Shown here: piece by piece, positions 1-9,150 of the stretch
Layout: every line of letters starts with the position of its first letter
Position numbering within the stretch: the first letter of the stretch is position 1
Assembly (NCBI RefSeq): GCF_029784155.1
Contig: NC_073692.1
Span: 427,285,324-427,349,323, forward strand
DNA: 64,000 nt
Source of the DNA: Uranotaenia lowii
Taxonomy: Eukaryota > Arthropoda > Insecta > Diptera > Culicidae
Direction of reading: 5' to 3'
Translations under genes and position numbers: made by a program
Notes under the pieces: model-generated
What the model saw: the letters and a program-made list of their open reading frames with translations, nothing else
The model's database searches: none
Told to the model about the DNA's origin: nothing

Positions 1-1440
1 GATGTGCACAAACATGGAAGCTGGTTCTTGTACTTGAATGCATGTAGGTGTAGGTGTGTATTTGATGCGTGTGCTTTGGACAGACACATCCATAGGGACT
101 TCTAATCGGAAAATCTTCTTAGCATTTAGTAGAATTTTAGGAAGAGAAAGAAAGAACAAAAAACCGATGCCTCAATTCCATCCCTTAAGGTAACAGTGAA
201 GCTCCGAAGGTAAAGGAAATCTAAATTTCTAATGAGAAAACTTTTTGACCTGCTATACATAGATTGGTTGGATTGTGTGGGTTATCCGGAGGCTTCTGAA
301 TGGAAACTATTGGCGCGCGTGTGTGTGCGATTGAAGGTTCTGTCAGTGAAGTTTTCCGGAACGCCTAATTCGTTCGAACTTTTTTGGCTGCTTTGAAAAG
401 TTTTTTTTTCGATCAATTTGCATTTCGCAACCAGGGCAAGCTACATGGAAATGTTTAAAATTGTGCATTGCATGAATCTAGAGACAAGCCTCCGTTGTAG
501 TGCAGGTGGAACGAATCTCGTTTTTTTTCTCAAAGTTTAAATAACGATTTTTGAGCTTCGGGCTTGAAAAAAAAAGTTTGGATTCTCAATTTGAATTCTG
601 ATTTATGGTTCTTTCTTTTTCACAATTTTCACTCTGACTTAGGATACACTCATTATATAAAAGTATCTTTACTCAACATGTTATGGGAGAATGTAGGGAA
701 TATGAAACTGAAAGATGAACTAGCGGTATTGGATACAACGTGGAAGCACAATTAAACCCAGCAAATGAAGAAAACCTTATAAAATGTATGAACAGTGCAA
801 GTTTAATTCTAAAAATTTAACTTTAACTTTAAATTTTAACTGTTGAAATGGACGAATGACAGCCACTGTGAAAATCCTCTCTAAATAAATCAAATAAGAA
901 TTAGTATCTTTACTAGTAAAAACTTTCATGCAACTATTAGTTCTCAAGTACTACATCTCCACGCCATTTATCAACATCTTTGTCATAGCCAAGTTTTTTT
1001 TCGCGAATCAATCGTTTATATTACTGGATAATATATGACAACACGTTACTCTGGTGTGATTATGTCTTTTTTTCCTGGGAGTCACATCGACAAAGAATCG
1101 GAAACATCTAAATGCCCAAACTCAAAACTCTTTATTAAAATCTTTGTTTTGCTTGCCAGAAAATCTCATAAAATTCTGTAGACATCACAGCAAACTTCAA
1201 ACAAATTTATCAAAATCTAAAAAGTTGTATGATTATTTTGAATATTAAGAAATTCTTTTTGAGTCGAAATTCTGAAGTTGCTATGCAGAGTTTCAATACT
1301 CATTAAGACAATATTTCCTTCTTCTGGCAAACCAATTGTTAAGTTAGGGCAAGTTTATCCATGTTGGAAAAAAGTGGTAGGATTTTTGACAGCTGTAGCG
1401 CAGATAAGAATTTTTCTATCGTGAAAAATAGACCGAAAAT
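1..1440. other. AT-rich non-coding DNA
   Basis: I see no coding sequence, RNA gene or recognisable element. The only open frame (564-755) has no domain-like composition and lies in AT-rich sequence. Probably intronic or intergenic. Confidence 0.5.
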
Positions 1441-1484
1441 GTTGGCCGTCTACCGGTGTGATAGAAAACTAAGCACGGAAAATA

Positions 1485-1795
1485 ATAAAAAGGTAAAATT
1501 TACCGAGATAAACAGATGAATGCTCGTGAAATACAAAAAGAAAACTTTACAGGTGAAACTCACCTCACAACGAGGTAAAGTTTACCTGAATTGAACTGAC
1601 AAAAAAGATAGAATTCATCTAGAAAAAAGGTAACGCTGAGGTTTACCTGAATTGAACAAAATAAAAAGGTACGAGGAAAAAGGTAAATCTAAAAAAGGTA
1701 CTGTCTACCTCCTCGAGGTAAAACTTACCTTGTAGCGAGGTGAAACTTACCTCGTAACGATCGAGCTTAACAAATCTTTACAATTCACCTAGCAA
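1485..1795. repeat. Cluster of short GGTAAA...TTTACC palindromes
   Basis: About ten copies of AGGTAA or its complement TTACCT occur within 300 bp. Several are paired into small palindromes such as GAGGTAAAGTTTACCT, separated by repeats of the phrase CTGAATTGAAC. This layout resembles the subterminal region of a DNA transposon or MITE. No matching outer termini were found, so the family is unassigned. Confidence 0.5.
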
Positions 1796-1939
1796 AAAGA
1801 TAATAATAAATATCGCAATATCGAGAAGTTATACAGCTATCTGGAATCTCTGCGCCTCAGAAAAGCAACACGCAAATGGCTAGGGTATCAAAAAATGAGC
1901 TGTAAGTTTTAAAGAGTTGATTTTTTAATTTTAAATTCA

Positions 1940-1950
1940 TAGCAATTAAA
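1940..1950. repeat. Target-site duplication, 3' side of RTE-like element
   Basis: TAGCAATTAAA is identical to 4956-4966 and abuts the 3' end of the minus-strand element. Confidence 0.85.
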
Positions 1951-4900
1951 CCTACCTAACCTAAGGGTCCAGCGCCGATTGACCGGCGCATAGGGCTGAG
2001 ATAAAAGATCTCCACTGCTGGCGATCCGGAGCCAGCGTCTTCACTTGCTGCCAGCCGAGGTTCTCGTCAACTGTGCGGATTTCAGCGGCCTTGCCTTGGG
2101 CCTGCCTCTTCTTCGATGCCCATCTGGATTCCAGTCAAGCGCCTCTCTGCAAATCTCGTTTTCATCTCTTCGCAGCGTGTGCCCAATCCATCTCCACTTA
2201 CGTTCCCGAATCTCGATTTCTAGCGCCTTTTGATGACACCGGCGATGAAGTTCAACGTTTGAGATCCAGTTGCCAGGCCACCAAGCGCGGATGATGTTCC
2301 GCAGGCAGCGATTCACAAAAACTTGCAGTTTTCGCGTCGTCACCGCATATGTGCACCAAGTTTCACACCCGTACAGCAATACGGATTTGACGTTTGAGTT
2401 GAAGATTCGGATCTTAGATCGTAGAGAGATCTGGCGTGACCGCCAGATGTTTCGGAGACTCGCAAACGCAAATCGGGCTTTTCTGATCCGGGTCTCGATG
2501 TCCTTCTTGGTCCCACCATCAGGCGTAATCTGGCTACCAAGATACTGGAAGCACTCCACTGTCTCAACCTGTTGTCCAGCTACCACGAAATTGGAACGAT
2601 TTTCTGTATTGATTTCCATCGACTTGGTCTTTCCGACATTGATTTTGAGACCTGCTGCCTTGGAGCTTTCGGTGAGGTCGTCGAGTTTGCTCTGCATGTC
2701 TTGTTGTGTTTGGGCGAGCAAAACAATATCGTCTGCCAGGTCAAGGTCGTTAAGTTGCTCCATGGTTGAAGGATTCCACGGCAATCCTCGGTTTGGTCTA
2801 CAGTCAATCGATCCAGTCAAGATCTCATCCATTACGATGAGAAAAAGCAGCGGTGACAAAATACATCCTTGTCTCACTCCAGCAGTTACCGGGATTGGTT
2901 CGGACAAGACACCGTCGTGCAAGACCTTGCACGAAAATGCCTCGTACTGTGCTTCGATGAGATGGACTAGTTTCTCTGGGACCCCTCGTCGTCTAAGAGC
3001 AGCCCAGATGTTTTCGTGGTTCAGTCGGTCAAATGCTTTTTCGAAATCAACGAACACCAGCAGAAGAGAGTCCTGGAATTCGTTGATTTGTTCCAGTATT
3101 ATTCGTAGCGTTGTGATGTGGTCCACACATGATCGTCCGGATCGGAATCCAGCTTGTTGCCGTCGGAGTGTAGCGTCGATTTTCTCCTGGATCCTGTTCA
3201 GGATCACTTTGCAGAGTACTTTGAGGGTTGTACAGATCAAAGTTATGCCACGCCAGTTACCGCACTCTGTTAGGTCTCCTTTCTTTGGGACCTTTACGAG
3301 GATACCCTGCATCCAGTCGGCCGGGAATGTTGCAGTATCCCAAATGTCAGCGAATAGACGGTGCAACATTTGTGCTGACAAGGCAGGGTCGGCTTTGAGC
3401 ATTTCAGCAGGAATGCAATCGATTCCAGGCGCTTTGTTGGATTTCATGTCCTTGATTGCCGCTTCTATTTCAGCCAGCGAGGGCGCTTCCGAGTTGACGC
3501 CATTAATGCGACTTACTGTGGGCGCCTCGAGCTGCGGGTTCTGTTGGCCATTGCTATTTGTAACTCGAAAAAGTTGATCAAAATGCTCAGTCCAACGCTT
3601 GAGCTGATCTGTTCGATCTGTCAGCAGCTGACCTGCTCGGTTTTTCAGCGGCATTCTTGCATTAGTCCTTGCACCACTAAGGCGGCGAGAAATATCATAT
3701 AATAATCGGATATCTCCAATGGCGGCGGCTCTTTCTCCCTCTTCGGCTAGGGAGTTTGTCCAGGCTCTCTTGTCTCGTCTACAAGCTCGTTTAACTGCCT
3801 TTTCCAGCTCCGCATATCGTAAGCGGGCGGCTGCTTTGGCTGACCCGGTACATGCCTGCTCAATTCCGACTTTCGCCTTTCTCCGATCATCGATCATCCT
3901 CCAGGTTTCATCCGACATCCATTCACTTCGTCTTCCACAAACTTTACCGAGAGTACCATGGCTCGTCGTGATAAAGGCATTCTTGATTCCACACCACTGT
4001 TCTTCGACTGTTCCGTCTGTCGGCAGCTCCGAGGCTCGGGATTCTAGCTGTTCAACGTATGCCCTTTTCACCTCTGGATTCTCCAACCGGCGGACGTCGT
4101 ATCGACACCCGACTTTCTCCTCGCGCCGTTGGACACGCGCAACTCTCAGTCGTATCTCGCCAAGGACGAGGTGATGGTCAGATGCAATGTCTGCGCTTCG
4201 TTTGTTGCGGACATCAAGAAGGCTCCTTCTCCATTTTCGGCTGATGCAGATGTGGTCAATTTGATTTTCTGTTCGGCCATCTCGGGATACCCAAGTGACC
4301 TTATGTGCTGGTCGATGGGGGAAGAGCGATCCACCGATCACCATGTTGTTGTTGCCACAAAATTCTACAAACAGCTCTCCGTTTTCGCTCATCTGTCCTA
4401 GGCCATGGCGCCCCATGATGCGCTCAAAGTCCTGATTATCGGAGCCAATCTTTGCGTTGAAGTCGCCTAAGTGGATTTGAATGTCACCCTTCGGAATTCT
4501 CTCAACCACGCTGTTCAATTGACTGTAAAACTGCTCTTTCTCCTGCAAATCGGCAACGTCAGTTGGCGCATAACACTGGATCATTGTAAGGTTTCTAACC
4601 CGTGTTCTGAATCTGGCTACGATTATTCTTTCGTTTATCGGTTCCCATCTTATGAGGGCTGCATGGGCCTGCGGGCTTAACAGGAAACCAACTCCTCGTT
4701 CCCGAGTAGCATGTTCTCCTCGTACGCCAGAGTAAAGCAGTACTTGCCCGGACTGTGTCTTGTGTTCTCCAGTGTTAGGCCAACGGACTTCGCTCAGTCC
4801 CAATATCTCTAGCTTGAGGCGGCTAGCTTCTCTAGCAAGTTGAGCCAGCTTTCCTGGCTGGGCAAGGGTCAAAACATTCCAAGTTCCAATTCTAGTCCGT

Positions 4901-4955
4901 GTTTTCATGCTAAAAGTCGTTGCCAAAGTTCCAATTCGGTTATTTCTTCTCCCAG
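1951..4955 (-). mobile_element. Non-LTR retrotransposon (APE-RT, RTE-like), nearly complete
   Basis: An 11-bp direct repeat TAGCAATTAAA lies at 1940-1950 and again at 4956-4966, exactly bracketing 3.0 kb that holds one long endonuclease/reverse-transcriptase frame on the minus strand. The repeat is read as the target-site duplication. The 5' leader is very short (under 50 bp before the first ATG), so the copy may be full length or slightly 5' truncated. The 3' end has only about 10 bp after the inferred original stop and no poly(A) tail, which fits RTE-like elements. The perfect TSD and a domain-length open frame point to recent insertion. The clade (RTE versus a relative) was not tested by alignment. 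Confidence 0.88.
2041..4908 (-). CDS. Endonuclease / reverse transcriptase of non-LTR retrotransposon, 3' frameshifted
   Basis: The protein nicks target DNA and reverse-transcribes the element RNA. From the ATG at 4908 (the frame stays open upstream without another ATG) it gives 955 residues. The apurinic-endonuclease domain shows GTWNV (8-12), SEVRW with catalytic Glu40, Tyr113 in CYAP, GDFNAK (148-153) and SDHH (243-246). The RT domain shows NKAPGIDCIPAEML (491-504), FVDFEKAFD (619-627), RQGCILSPLLF (679-689) and the catalytic LADD (724-727). A C-terminal region with LYGCETW and RKWRWIGHTLRR follows. All visible catalytic residues are intact. The frame leaves the family pattern just after GRPK. 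Another minus frame resumes with AEIRTVDENLGWQQ and runs to a TAG at 1961-1963, so a small deletion with frameshift truncates the C-terminus here. The enzyme core could still be made; activity is unknown. Confidence 0.88.
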   Translation of the reverse strand: MKTRTRIGTWNVLTLAQPGKLAQLAREASRLKLEILGLSEVRWPNTGEHKTQSGQVLLYSGVRGEHATRERGVGFLLSPQAHAALIRWEPINERIIVARFRTRVRNLTMIQCYAPTDVADLQEKEQFYSQLNSVVERIPKGDIQIHLGDFNAKIGSDNQDFERIMGRHGLGQMSENGELFVEFCGNNNMVIGGSLFPHRPAHKVTWVSRDGRTENQIDHICISRKWRRSLLDVRNKRSADIASDHHLVLGEIRLRVARVQRREEKVGCRYDVRRLENPEVKRAYVEQLESRASELPTDGTVEEQWCGIKNAFITTSHGTLGKVCGRRSEWMSDETWRMIDDRRKAKVGIEQACTGSAKAAARLRYAELEKAVKRACRRDKRAWTNSLAEEGERAAAIGDIRLLYDISRRLSGARTNARMPLKNRAGQLLTDRTDQLKRWTEHFDQLFRVTNSNGQQNPQLEAPTVSRINGVNSEAPSLAEIEAAIKDMKSNKAPGIDCIPAEMLKADPALSAQMLHRLFADIWDTATFPADWMQGILVKVPKKGDLTECGNWRGITLICTTLKVLCKVILNRIQEKIDATLRRQQAGFRSGRSCVDHITTLRIILEQINEFQDSLLLVFVDFEKAFDRLNHENIWAALRRRGVPEKLVHLIEAQYEAFSCKVLHDGVLSEPIPVTAGVRQGCILSPLLFLIVMDEILTGSIDCRPNRGLPWNPSTMEQLNDLDLADDIVLLAQTQQDMQSKLDDLTESSKAAGLKINVGKTKSMEINTENRSNFVVAGQQVETVECFQYLGSQITPDGGTKKDIETRIRKARFAFASLRNIWRSRQISLRSKIRIFNSNVKSVLLYGCETWCTYAVTTRKLQVFVNRCLRNIIRAWWPGNWISNVELHRRCHQKALEIEIRERKWRWIGHTLRRDENEICREALDWNPDGHRRRGRPKARPLKSAQLTRTSAGSK

Positions 4956-4966
4956 TAGCAATTAAA
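4956..4966. repeat. Target-site duplication, 5' side of RTE-like element
   Basis: TAGCAATTAAA is identical to 1940-1950 and abuts the 5' end of the element. Confidence 0.85.
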
Positions 4967-4996
4967 GTGATAAATTTATCATTTCAATATTGAAAA

Positions 4997-5330
4997 TCAT
5001 TTTCTATTTAAATCATGAAACTGCTCAATTACAATTTGTTTCTTAACCGAGGTTCGAACATAAGAAAGGTGGCGCCGCCGAAGCGTTTCACGTACAATAG
5101 GACTGTTTTGCAACGCCGAATCTATCACTCGGTTCGGTGTTGCAAAATATCCTGTTTTTGTATCACCCTCAGCCAAAAATTGTTGTCCTATAGAAATTTT
5201 GCAGCGCAAAACTGATGGAATATTAGGAACATCATCCATCCAAACATTAATTTTTATGATTTTAGCTAGTAGAGTTTCAACAGTATTTTTTACCCCTAAA
5301 TGTATGAAGCACCGTTATGCTTTTTCTTTA
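4997..5330 (-). pseudogene. Unrecognised coding-like remnant
   Basis: A minus-strand frame of 80 residues from an ATG at 5239 stays open for about 30 more codons upstream. Its amino-acid composition is protein-like (EGDTKTGYF, RVIDSALQNSPIVRE, RRRHLSYVR) and it is clearly less AT-rich than the DNA around it. I do not recognise the family. It may be a fragment of a transposon protein or of a retrocopied gene. It stops at a TAA in AT-rich DNA, with no obvious splice site. Confidence 0.3.
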
Positions 5331-6189
5331 AAATTATTTTTTACGAAAAAATGTTAAATTTAATTTGAACAAAATAAAAAAATTACTGCAATTGGTGTTT
5401 TAAGTGTTATGACATCACAAATATATCAAAATCTTTGAGTTTTCAAACGTTTACACTTGATTTTTTCGTTAAAAACAAACTTTGTTGCAACTTACCCCTT
5501 TTTCTTAGTAGGGTGAAAATCGCATGTTTTGTAAATTTTAAAATATCTTGAAAAACCAATACTTTTTTGCTATTTTTTGTTCTAATTCTACGGTTAAACA
5601 GCTTTAAAATGAGAAGTCAAAACGCCAAAATAAAAAATATATATTTTGGATATTTTTTCAAAACATCGAATATCTTTTCTGAGAAAAAAGTTAGGTTGAG
5701 GTTTGTTAAACATGAAATATATTGCAAGAATGAAACCATATTTCAAATCCAAAGATATATTTTTTAGAACTTTCAGTACATCTCTGGCGATTTTTGAATG
5801 AAAAGTTTTGTTATCCCATACAAATTTCCATACAAAATTAAAACTCGTGCGTTAGTTCAGGACTGAATGCATGCATCGCTTCAAAAATTTATACTGCTAT
5901 TTGTTGCAATAACAAGAACCAAAAAAAAGTAATAGGAAATGTAAAAATGTATAAATTTGAAGTTTTCATCCGAAGTTTGCAGTGGTCTTGTGGTCATACT
6001 CGATGCTTGATTTGATAGTTGTTGGTATTTTTAGTACAGTATTTTACTTTTGAATATTGATTATTTTTTCTCTTTTTCCTTATACGGTTACTTACTTTTG
6101 GCCCATTATGGTAAAAAATAAAAACAGTTGTTAATGATCCAGTGGAAAAAGTAAAGGTTATACCAACTCCAAAAAAAATCCAACAATCA
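5331..6189. other. AT-rich non-coding DNA
   Basis: Nothing recognisable. Open frames here are short and of low complexity (Lys, Asn, Ile, Phe). Confidence 0.5.
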
Positions 6190-6356
6190 TAGTATTGTTA
6201 ATTTACGACCAATTTGCTTACTGAGTTCGGTTTAAAAAATATTCAAAAAATTAGGAAAGAGCCTAATTTCAGGCTTTATCAATCAACATAACCTACTATA
6301 AGTAGTGTTCAATCGGGATTTAGAGCTAATCACGGAATCTACCCTAATCAAGTCCA

Positions 6357-7147
6357 TAAGGGGAGAATGAGGATACTTGATCCCTGGGGATACTTGATTC
6401 CTTCGCTATATCTCGAAACAGGAATGTCTTACAAATATCAAATGATGTAGGAAAATGTGCAAATAGAATAAATTAAAAATGCTTTTATCTCAACAAATAT
6501 TAAAAATTATATTTTTCGAGTTATTTAACTTTTTTTCAAAAATTTAACAGAATGTGATTTGAAGATCTTTTTTAATGATTGTAAAATGTTTCTCACATGA
6601 AAAAAATATAATAAACATATTTTTTCCAATATGTCAATCGTGAAATTACTAGTATCTCTCAATTCACTTAATTATTCACAGTAATTATCTGTTAAAAAGA
6701 GAATAAAATACTGTATTTATCTAAAAATTTGAAAATTGCACCTTAAAGTATGCAATGCCTATAGGGTAGTAACTTTTAAATTTCTCTTTACCTGATACTT
6801 ACAAACTGTGAAATGAGAACTAATATAGCTAAACATAGTCAACGGACCTTTTATCTTCGGATTTTACTAGATTTTTGCCTTTGGTCAGGGCACCCTGAAT
6901 TAAGGATCAAGTCTCCTTTAGTGAAGGATCAAGTCGCCTGTAACTTATAAAATACCACTTTTTTTTGTCTCACGAAAATGCTTCTAGTTAATCTATGAGT
7001 TCATGTATCTTTCTAATTTTTTAAGCATATAAACTTGAAATTTAACGCTGTCAGAAAATGCAAGTTGCAAATTTTCAAAAAAAAAAAAAAAATTAAATAA
7101 AATGATGAAAATAAGAAAAGGGGATTAAGTATCCCCATTCTCCTTTA
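6357..7147. mobile_element. TA-flanked MITE inserted in the RT relic
   Basis: The ends are inverted: AGGGGAGAATGAGGATACTT on the left and, read on the other strand, AGGAGAATGGGGATACTTAA on the right, followed on both sides by ATCCC. TA flanks both ends. Removing the segment rejoins the RT reading (STLIKS to NDIA..TLDNKG), which supports these borders. The interior is AT-rich with no transposase. A mariner-type origin is inferred from the TA target. Confidence 0.72.
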
Positions 7148-7806
7148 ATGACATTGCCTAGACCCTTGATAATAAAGGACTAGTCACTCTTCTACTCATA
7201 GACTTTGTCTATAACTTGTTGAAAAACTGATATTGATTTTTTCTTTTTCTGGACCTGCAGCAGAAATGATAAAATCATACCTTCGGAGACGTTCTCAGGC
7301 AGTTTATATAAATGATTTTTTTTCGAGTTTGACACCTATTGAATCAATTCTGGGTCCGATTCTTTTTCCCATTTTTATTAAAGACTTATTACCTTCAGTC
7401 TTAAAAAACTGTAGCATTCAGATTATAGCAGATGATGTGCAAATCTATTTCTGTTCTGAAAAATCGCCGCCAACGAACGTTGTTAGTGACAAAATAAACC
7501 ATGACTTACGAAAAATTGATAAATGGTTCCTTTTGAACCTTTTGCCTATTAACCCACTTAAAATTAAAGCATTAGGTATTATTTAGCAGATCAAATGGGA
7601 TTATCGAAGCTCTATTACTATTCTTGACAAATTTGGAAATTGCTTTTACAGATCATGCTGAAAACCTTGGTGTAATTTTCGACCGTGTATTGTCATGGAG
7701 CAGGCAGGTTAATAGACAATGTGGCAAAATCTATGGTTTATTGATAAGGTAGAACCTTACTACAAGACATCTTGACCTTGACATTATTAAAACTATTCAA
7801 AACCTA

Positions 7807-8250
7807 TATAGGGTAACGGACTTATTTTGAACCAGGTACATATTTTGGACCACCTTGTAGCTTTTTGTCAATATTTCTCTCATAAATCATGTTATTCATA
7901 AAAATTTGGAACAAATATAGCTAAAGCTACTTCTTATGATTCTTATCACATTTAAAATTTTATTTAAGTAAGCTGTTAACGGAGAGAAAATTGAAAATAA
8001 AGTTTTGATTTTTCACAGCAGGATCGAATCAGGCCCATTTCAGGAGGACGTGCCATTATTGGAGTCAATTTTCAAGGGGTTTGCTGCACAGCTGTGATGA
8101 ATTTTACAAATACAAACATGTTCACAACTATGATAAAACACGTGAAAACTATTTGGCAAGCTCGAAAAAGCAAAATAATTAGTTTTAATAGCAATTTGAC
8201 CCATGTCGAAAATAGGTCCTACTTTATTCCTTAGGGACTTATTTTAAACC
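7807..8250. mobile_element. Non-coding insert in the RT relic
   Basis: This stretch separates two consecutive parts of the Jockey/I-like RT. It begins near GGGTAACGGACTTATTTTGA and ends near GGGACTTATTTTAAACC, a similar phrase in direct orientation. A related phrase (ATTTTGGACCACC and its complement) recurs at 7838-7853 and 10067-10098. Element type and exact ends are uncertain. Confidence 0.4.
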
Positions 8251-8501
8251 ACTCAACATAACCTGGGTATTAAACTTGCTGTTAAATGTTCATGAACGTA
8301 ATAAGATGTTTGTACGACGATATGAAAGAATTATGCACAATATTTGCACAACTCGCCAAAGCTCAAACTCGCCATTAGACGAGGTTCACTTTCTGAATTG
8401 TTTGATTTATTGATGGATATATAGGCTGAGCCCGTCATCCCGATATCTTGAAAATTATCTTATATATAGTTGCCTCCTTAAATATAACACATACTGATTT
8501 T

Positions 8502-9150
8502 TTACTGTTTACTGCATATTAAATCTATAACATTATTAATGCTGTTGACTTCTCTCATAAATCGGAATGCTGGCTCGTTGCGACTGTAGTTTGTTCTTCG
8601 ATTTTCAAGAGCGTAACGTCTACGCCTTCTAAGAGCCAAGGTACTGGAATTAGCCGTCAATCGGGAACTCAAAAAGGTCGAATTCACGATACCTCGATCT
8701 ATTTCTAAGAAGAATAAAAAAATCGTTGATGCAGTGCCGGTGCTCTAACAAATCCAGATCCAACAAGTGACACAGACTTGTATACTCTGGCATGTCGTCT
8801 GCCCAACCAAGATTCCGGACTGCGAATTTCACGAATCGCTTCTGGACGGCTTCCAATCGATTTATATGCACATGGTACATTGGTCTCCAAACTATGCTCA
8901 CAAAGTCGAATTTCGATCTTACCATGCTAACGTACAGGCTTTTTATTGTGTAGGGGTCTCCCAGCTCTCCAGCAAACCGCCTCACCACTCTAAAAACTGC
9001 AAGTCCGTCTGATACTAGGTTATTTATGTGGTCCTTGAAAGTCAATCCGGAATCCAGTTTAACGCCCAAATCTTGTACGCTGAAAACTCTGCTTATGTCT
9101 TCTCCGCCTACAGAGTAAGTATGCTGAATCGGCGTGAAGCTCCTCGTTTA
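8502..9150 (-). pseudogene. Jockey/I-like RT C-terminal fragment
   Basis: Minus-strand frames read the region just after the RT catalytic core of Jockey/I-type elements: SVQDLGVKLDSGLTFKDHI, then RRFAGELGDPY, LYVSMVRSKFDF, VWRPMY, RLEAVQKRFVKFAVRNLGW and a tail with RRRRRYALENRRTNYSRNEP in another frame (8502-8687). A frameshift near 8670 and the missing 5' part show a 5'-truncated, decayed copy. It faces the opposite way to the neighbouring plus-strand relic and is a separate insertion. Confidence 0.75.

Larger units (their letters stand above)
6190..8490 (+). pseudogene. Jockey/I-like reverse transcriptase relic, split by two inserts
   Basis: Three plus-strand pieces line up in order with a Jockey/I-like RT. 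Piece 1 (6190-6356) reads through frameshifts as FINQHNLL, VQSGFRANH and STLIKS. Piece 2 (7148-7790) reads LDNKGLVTLLLIDF (motif A region), SYLRRRSQAVYIN, ESILGPILFPIFI, the catalytic ADDVQIY, LLPINP and NLGVIFDR. Piece 3 (about 8255-8490) reads RRYERIMHN and SPSSRYLENYL-like text. Piece 1 joins piece 2 at the point interrupted by a MITE, and piece 2 joins piece 3 across about 440 bp of unrelated DNA. Many stops and frameshifts mark it as dead and old. Confidence 0.7.

Noticed and set aside
2270..3577. 435-codon plus-strand frame and other frames inside 2041-4926
   Set aside because: They are antisense or out-of-frame shadows of the APE-RT protein, which has all catalytic motifs on the minus strand.
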